From: Polaromonas sp.
GTDB lineage: Bacteria > Pseudomonadota > Gammaproteobacteria > Burkholderiales > Burkholderiaceae_C
Assembly: GCA_030683705.1 (NCBI GenBank)
Contig: JAUXPP010000023.1
Span: 1-39,435, forward strand
Direction of reading: 5' to 3'
DNA: 39,435 nucleotides
Below the pieces are notes generated by a model. That model was not told the origin of the DNA, ran no database searches, and saw only the letters and a program-made list of their open reading frames with translations. Shown here one piece after another: positions 35,983 to 39,435 of this stretch; position 1 is the first letter of the stretch, and each line of letters opens with the position of its first letter. The translations under genes and the position numbers were made by a program.

Positions 35983-36990
35983 TCAGCCCTTGTAGAGCAT
36001 CGAGTCCACCAGAAGGCGCGAGCTGAAGATGCCTTTTTCGGAGAACAGGTCGAAGAACTTCTGGAAATGCGCGACGTCCGCCGGCTTGAATTCGTTGTAC
36101 ATCATGTAGGCCGCCAGCGGCACTTCGGCAGTCAGCGCGCCCTCGATCGGGGTGTAGCCCTTGAGGTATTGACGCGCCTCGACCGGTTTGCTGCGCACGT
36201 AGGCCACACCCTTGGCGTAGGCGGCGACGAATTTTTTGGCCGCGTCGGGGTTCTTCTTGATGAAGTCCGACGACAGCGAGGCCGAACCGCCGAACCACGG
36301 AGCCATCGGGTCGCCCAGCACGTAACGCGCAATCACGCCGGCTTCGAGCACGCGCGTGGTGCCATTCATGCGGCCTATGGTGCCGGTCGGCTCCAGCGTG
36401 TAGGCGCCGTCGATCTGGCCGGCGGCAAGCGCGGCCACATGCTGGCCGATCGGCAACTCGACCACGGTCGCGCCAACGGCGCCGCCGCGCTCCAGCACGG
36501 TCTTGGCCAGGGTCACGTTCTGGATGCCCGGGCCGGAGCCGATCCGTTTGCCCTTCAGGTCGGCCATCACCTTGGCGGGACTGGCCACCGGCACGATGAC
36601 TTCGTCGAGCACATTCTTCACATTGCTCGGGTTGGAGCAGAAAATCTTGAAGGTACCGGGCTGGGCCAGCTCGCCAATGGCGATGTTGGCCGAGCCGGTA
36701 CCGTTGGCGGTGCCGTCGGAACGTCCGGACAGCACGGCTTCCATCACCTGCTGGGCGCCGGCGAATTTGAGCGGTTCCACGTCCAGGCCGGCCTCCTTGA
36801 AGTAGCCCAGCTCGATCGCCGCGTAAAACGGCAGCCCGGCGGCGATCGGCCAGTAACCGATGCGGACCTTGGGGGCAGCCTGGGCGCGCACGATGGCGGG
36901 CATGCCCAGCACACCGAGCATGGCCGCACCGGTGACCAGCGCCTTTCTGCGGGTTGCCGTTGCGGGGGAGGATGTGCCGGGATTTTTCAT
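35983..36990 (-). CDS. NMT1/SsuA-like ABC substrate-binding protein
   Basis: The 335-residue periplasmic receptor of the second importer. It has a twin-arginine-like signal (ATRRKALVTGAAMLGVLGMPAIVRAQA), then KVRIGYWPIAAGLPFYAAIELGYFKEAGLDVEPLKFAGAQQVMEAVLSGRSDGT, the usual NitT/TauT start of the mature protein. IGSGPGIQNVTLAKTVLERGG and LAAGQIDGAYTLEPTGTI follow. The ligand is unknown; other members bind sulfonates, nitrate, cyanate or pyrimidines. It lies 48 bp after atzF as the second gene of the cluster, which hints that it collects the substrate ending as allophanate. Confidence 0.93.
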   Translation of the reverse strand: MKNPGTSSPATATRRKALVTGAAMLGVLGMPAIVRAQAAPKVRIGYWPIAAGLPFYAAIELGYFKEAGLDVEPLKFAGAQQVMEAVLSGRSDGTANGTGSANIAIGELAQPGTFKIFCSNPSNVKNVLDEVIVPVASPAKVMADLKGKRIGSGPGIQNVTLAKTVLERGGAVGATVVELPIGQHVAALAAGQIDGAYTLEPTGTIGRMNGTTRVLEAGVIARYVLGDPMAPWFGGSASLSSDFIKKNPDAAKKFVAAYAKGVAYVRSKPVEARQYLKGYTPIEGALTAEVPLAAYMMYNEFKPADVAHFQKFFDLFSEKGIFSSRLLVDSMLYKG

Positions 36991-37038
36991 GGAAGCTCCT
37001 TGGATGAAAAGTGGTTGGGAAGTGATGGGAAGCAGACG

Positions 37039-38865
37039 TCAGGTCGCCTGGTGTTTCAACGACTGGAGGTAGGCACGCCAGCCCCCAAGATGCGAGATGT
37101 CCAGCGCGCCGTCCTGCAGGGCCTGGGCTTCGCAGACGAAGCCCTGCACGCAGCTGCCGTCGCTGAGTTCCAGCGTGCCTATGCCCAGCGGCGCAGGAAT
37201 CAGCGCGACAAACGAGCCGTATTCAGCCACCGGCATGTCCCAGATTTCCAGGGCGATACGCGAACCCTGGTTGTCCGCCACACGCAGCAGCCCGGGCTTG
37301 GGCGGCGTGGTGCCGGGCAGCGCGTACAGGCGGTAATGCGCTGCGGTCTCCGCGCTGCGGACCAGGGTGGCGCCGCGTTCGGTCAGCTGGCCGTTGAGCG
37401 GCATGCCCGACAGATGCGCGCCGACCACGGCCACACGCACCGTCCTGTTCGCCTGCAGGCCTCCGACCGGCACCATGGCGGGCAGCGGCTCGCCGGTCAC
37501 GCCCTGGGTCAGGCCGCCAAGGTGGTGGTAACGCTGGCCCAGTTCGGCCAGTTGCCAGTCGCTGCCGCAAGGCGCGATCAGGGTGATGCCAAACGGCAGG
37601 CCATCCGGGCGGATCGCACTCGGCACCGACAGCGCCGCATAGTCGAGCAAATTCACGAAGTTGGTGTAGGCACCGAGATTGCGGTTCAGCGCCACCGGGT
37701 CCTGCTGCATCTGCGCAATCGTGTAATGCGTGGGCGCGGTCGGCACCAGCAGGAGGTCGATATTGGCCCCCACGCTTGCCACTGCGTGTGGATCCGGGTA
37801 CTCGCTGCCCCTTTCATGCGTGCAGGGGGCTGGCCTTGCTTGGGGCGGCCCTTCGCTGCGGCCTTCCGCAGAACAAGCCCACATGGCATCGGCCTGCTGG
37901 CCCAGCAGCCGGACGCGGGTCTGGGCTTCATACAGGTCGGCGGCGCTGTAGTTGCGGCCGGCGGCGATGATGCTGCGCACCGGCTCGACAAGCTCGCCTT
38001 CGTGGGTGTCGAAAAATGGGCGGATGGCGGTGTAGCGCTCGGCGACCAGCGCGCTTTCATACAGCAGCGAAGCCACTTCCGCGAGCGGGGCGAAGTCAAC
38101 GGTGACCGCGGTTCCACCCATGGACTGCAGCCGGGCGATCGCTTCCGTGAACGCCGCTTCGGCCTGGGCGTCACCGAAAAACTCGAGCACCGAAGGCACA
38201 CCGAAACGGAAAGCCGGCGGGAAGGCCTGGCGGGCCATCACCAGCTTGCGCGAATACGCATCCAGCGGGTCGTGACCCATCGCGTTTTCCAGCACACGCA
38301 CGGCGGTGGCGACAGTGCGCGCAAAAATGGACACACAGTCCACGCTCTGCGCAGCCGGTACCACGCCACGGGTGCTGATCAGGCCACGCGAGGGCTTCAG
38401 GCCGACGATGTTGTTCAGGCCGGCCGGCACGCGGCCGGAACCGGCGGTGTCGGTGCCCAGCGCAAAGTCGGCCTGGCCGGTCGCCACCACATAGGCCGAG
38501 CCCGAACTGGAACCACCGCAGACATACAGGGGGTTGACCGCATTGGGCACGGCACCAAACGGCGAACGGGTGCCGTTGAGGCCGCAGGCAAACTGGTCAA
38601 GGTTGGTTTTGCCGGCCAGCTGTGCACCAGCATCGAGCAGTTTTTGCACAACCACGGCACTGGCCGCCGGCGTGTAGGCAAACGCCGGACAGGCCGCCGT
38701 GGTCGGCAGGCCTGCGGCGTCGATGTTGTCCTTGACGGCAAAACGCAGTCCGGCAAGTGGTCCCGTGGCCGCCGCGGCGCAAGCCGAGCGCACAGGCTGC
38801 GCCGGCTTGTGGATCCAGGCCTCGCCCGCCCAGGCCGGGATGTGGTCTGCGCCAACAGGGGTCAT
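37039..38865 (-). CDS. atzF: Allophanate hydrolase AtzF
   Basis: Hydrolyses allophanate (urea-1-carboxylate) to ammonia and CO2, the last step of biuret, cyanuric acid and urea-amidolyase routes. The 608-residue product has an N-terminal amidase domain with Lys45 (LRFAVKDNID), cis-Ser119 (CGGSSSGSA) and Ser143 (GTDTAGSGRVP). A C-terminal AtzF-type domain follows (about 455-600, VAVVGAHLSGMPLNGQL, WDMPVAEYGSFVALIPAPLGIGTL). There is no urea carboxylase gene beside it, so this is the stand-alone form. Residues about 331-367 (CSAEGRSEGPPQARPAPC...) interrupt the normal path to IDLLLVPTAPT and look inserted. Start: ATG at 38863-38865; an in-frame TTG at 38880 and GTG at 38877 are alternatives. 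First gene after a sigma-54 promoter. Confidence 0.94.
   Translation of the reverse strand: MTPVGADHIPAWAGEAWIHKPAQPVRSACAAAATGPLAGLRFAVKDNIDAAGLPTTAACPAFAYTPAASAVVVQKLLDAGAQLAGKTNLDQFACGLNGTRSPFGAVPNAVNPLYVCGGSSSGSAYVVATGQADFALGTDTAGSGRVPAGLNNIVGLKPSRGLISTRGVVPAAQSVDCVSIFARTVATAVRVLENAMGHDPLDAYSRKLVMARQAFPPAFRFGVPSVLEFFGDAQAEAAFTEAIARLQSMGGTAVTVDFAPLAEVASLLYESALVAERYTAIRPFFDTHEGELVEPVRSIIAAGRNYSAADLYEAQTRVRLLGQQADAMWACSAEGRSEGPPQARPAPCTHERGSEYPDPHAVASVGANIDLLLVPTAPTHYTIAQMQQDPVALNRNLGAYTNFVNLLDYAALSVPSAIRPDGLPFGITLIAPCGSDWQLAELGQRYHHLGGLTQGVTGEPLPAMVPVGGLQANRTVRVAVVGAHLSGMPLNGQLTERGATLVRSAETAAHYRLYALPGTTPPKPGLLRVADNQGSRIALEIWDMPVAEYGSFVALIPAPLGIGTLELSDGSCVQGFVCEAQALQDGALDISHLGGWRAYLQSLKHQAT
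37765..37875 (-). repeat. In-frame insertion within atzF
   Basis: A 111-nt in-frame stretch coding for about 37 residues rich in Gly, Pro, Arg, Ser and Cys, between the helix ending ...GQQADAMWA and the conserved strand IDLLLVPTAPT. It contains a CTGCGGAAGGCCGCAG hairpin. Composition and position in a surface loop suggest a mini-element of the intergenic repeat type. No second copy was found in the window. Confidence 0.55.
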
Positions 38866-38895
38866 GAGAACTTGCACCAATTTAAAGCATCCATA

Positions 38896-38907
38896 CTTGT
38901 GTACAAG
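38896..38907. promoter_or_regulatory. Candidate GntR/FCD operator
   Basis: CTTGTGTACAAG, an inverted repeat of 5-bp arms around a GT centre. It matches the TTGT-N2-ACAA shape common for FCD-type GntR regulators. It covers the predicted start of the sigma-54 promoter (about 38903), ideal for repression. The only GntR gene in the window is at the other end of the same cluster. Confidence 0.5.
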
Positions 38908-38912
38908 ATGAG

Positions 38913-38929
38913 ATGCAAGGGGCGTGCCA
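38913..38929 (-). promoter_or_regulatory. Sigma-54 (RpoN) promoter for the atzF cluster
   Basis: On the minus strand, TGGCACG-CCCC-TTGCAT, a full -24/-12 match with the required 10-base spacing between GG and GC. The predicted start near 38903 is about 38 nt before the atzF ATG. A sigma-54 promoter fits nitrogen-limitation control by NtrC, as known for atzDEF of Pseudomonas sp. ADP. Confidence 0.75.
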
Positions 38930-38983
38930 ACCCAGTCCGGGCGGCTGGAGACGGCTCATCTCCGGCCGGTCACGGCCAAAAGC

Positions 38984-39009
38984 GCTATGCAATTAATAGC
39001 TGCTTACGC
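38984..39009 (+). repeat. 26-nt dispersed repeat, copy f (upstream of atzF)
   Basis: GCTATGCAATTAATAGC followed by TGCTTACGC, same spacing and orientation as the other copies. It lies about 55 bp upstream of the sigma-54 box and about 100 bp from the likely transcription start. Confidence 0.7.
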
Positions 39010-39135
39010 TGTCTGGATATGGCTTTCTGGCAAATTTGAATAACAAAGGTACGGGGAACCGTGTCGCCGCTCTCTCGTCATCCCGGCTTGATCCGGGATC
39101 CATCTTTGGCTGCTTCTACGGTTGGTAGTTGGTGC

Positions 39136-39370
39136 GCGTCTGTTGGCCGGGGGTTGCCCGGCGGCAACTCACTTTCTTTTGCTTCGCCAAAAGAAAGTAA
39201 GCAAAGAAAAGGCGACCCGATGGTCTGGTCCCCTTCGCTTGCGCTCCGGGGCAACCTGCGGTGCTCGCCGAAAACGGGGCCGGGCTCGAACTCGCTGCGC
39301 TCAGACAATCGCCCGTCCTGATCCGTTTTCGGCTCCGCTCCTCGGCCCAGCCCGACGGGTGAGGTTCAAA
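39136..39370 (+). repeat. Approximately 200-bp dispersed element, third copy
   Basis: Matches 23484-23690 directly and 23800-24006 in reverse. The hairpin at 39171-39198 is ACTTTCTTTTG / CAAAAGAAAGT with loop CTTCGC; compared with the other copies, two base pairs differ, each change compensated on the other arm. The region 39010-39435 holds no other recognisable feature or gene. Confidence 0.85.
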
Positions 39371-39435
39371 ACCAATGCGGGGAAAGAATCCGGAGTGCAT
39401 GAAGCGCGCAGCGCTTCATGCACGGGAAACCCAAC

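Noticed and set aside
21959..38865. Cluster as a classical cyanuric acid (AtzD) operon
   Set aside because: No AtzD/barbiturase-like gene is in the window, and the operon appears to begin at atzF with its own promoter; AtzD could only be elsewhere.
21959..38865. Cluster as a Rut pyrimidine pathway
   Set aside because: Only the RutB-like fold is shared; no RutA monooxygenase, RutF, RutG or RutR-like gene is present.
36067..39039. 990-codon open frame on the plus strand
   Set aside because: It runs antisense to the binding-protein and atzF genes, has low-complexity His/Arg/Gly-rich content and no family resemblance; it is a by-product of high GC.

Overview
The window looks like a chromosomal segment of a GC-rich betaproteobacterium, most likely Comamonadaceae (Polaromonas/Rhodoferax/Variovorax-like). 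The reasons are the mreBC | gatCAB arrangement, an orphan TctC-type binding protein, and several families of small dispersed intergenic repeats. No tRNA, rRNA, CRISPR array or transposase gene was seen.

Region 1 (1-7.7 kb) is core: mreC (cut by the window edge) and mreB on the minus strand, divergent gatC-gatA-gatB for the tRNA-dependent amidotransferase, a secreted DUF4124-like protein, pyrE, and an exonuclease III gene (xth) whose start lies 9 bp from that of pyrE. Region 2 (7.7-12.3 kb) is a redox island. A PepSY protein and a PhoPQ-like two-component system (minus strand) diverge from an SHP-like cytochrome c, a diheme cytochrome c, a four-histidine membrane cytochrome b and a rubredoxin. 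Region 3 (12.3-21.9 kb) is a TakP-like TRAP transporter (P-Q-M) behind a consensus sigma-54 promoter with an inverted-repeat candidate enhancer. Two large sensor kinases converge on it, and a second 138-bp copy of the dctM 3' end lies beyond them.

Region 4 (22-38.9 kb) is the most interesting: about 17 kb, all on the minus strand. From its promoter end it reads atzF (allophanate hydrolase), an NMT1/SsuA-type ABC transporter (binding protein, permease, ATPase), atzG-atzE-atzH-like genes, a TctC-type binding protein, a BMP-type ABC transporter (binding protein and two permeases), a formamidase-like nitrilase, a biuret-hydrolase-like cysteine hydrolase, the BMP-type ATPase, a second cysteine hydrolase, and a GntR/FCD regulator. 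No ring-opening cyanuric acid hydrolase (AtzD) is present. I infer a nitrogen-scavenging locus that imports small urea-like compounds (candidates: biuret, triuret, carboxybiuret, or oxalurate-type purine products) and funnels them through allophanate to ammonia and CO2. A sigma-54 promoter precedes atzF, and a TTGT-N2-ACAA palindrome of the GntR/FCD type sits on the predicted transcription start. This suggests nitrogen limitation and a substrate-responsive repressor act together.

Overlaying all regions are repeats: six same-orientation copies of a 26-nt element (GCTA-N9-TAGC-N5-ACGC), three of them inside or across coding sequence; three copies of a roughly 200-bp element whose internal hairpin shows compensatory changes; a 37-nt exact repeat in two spacers of the catabolic cluster; and an apparent in-frame 111-nt insertion in atzF.
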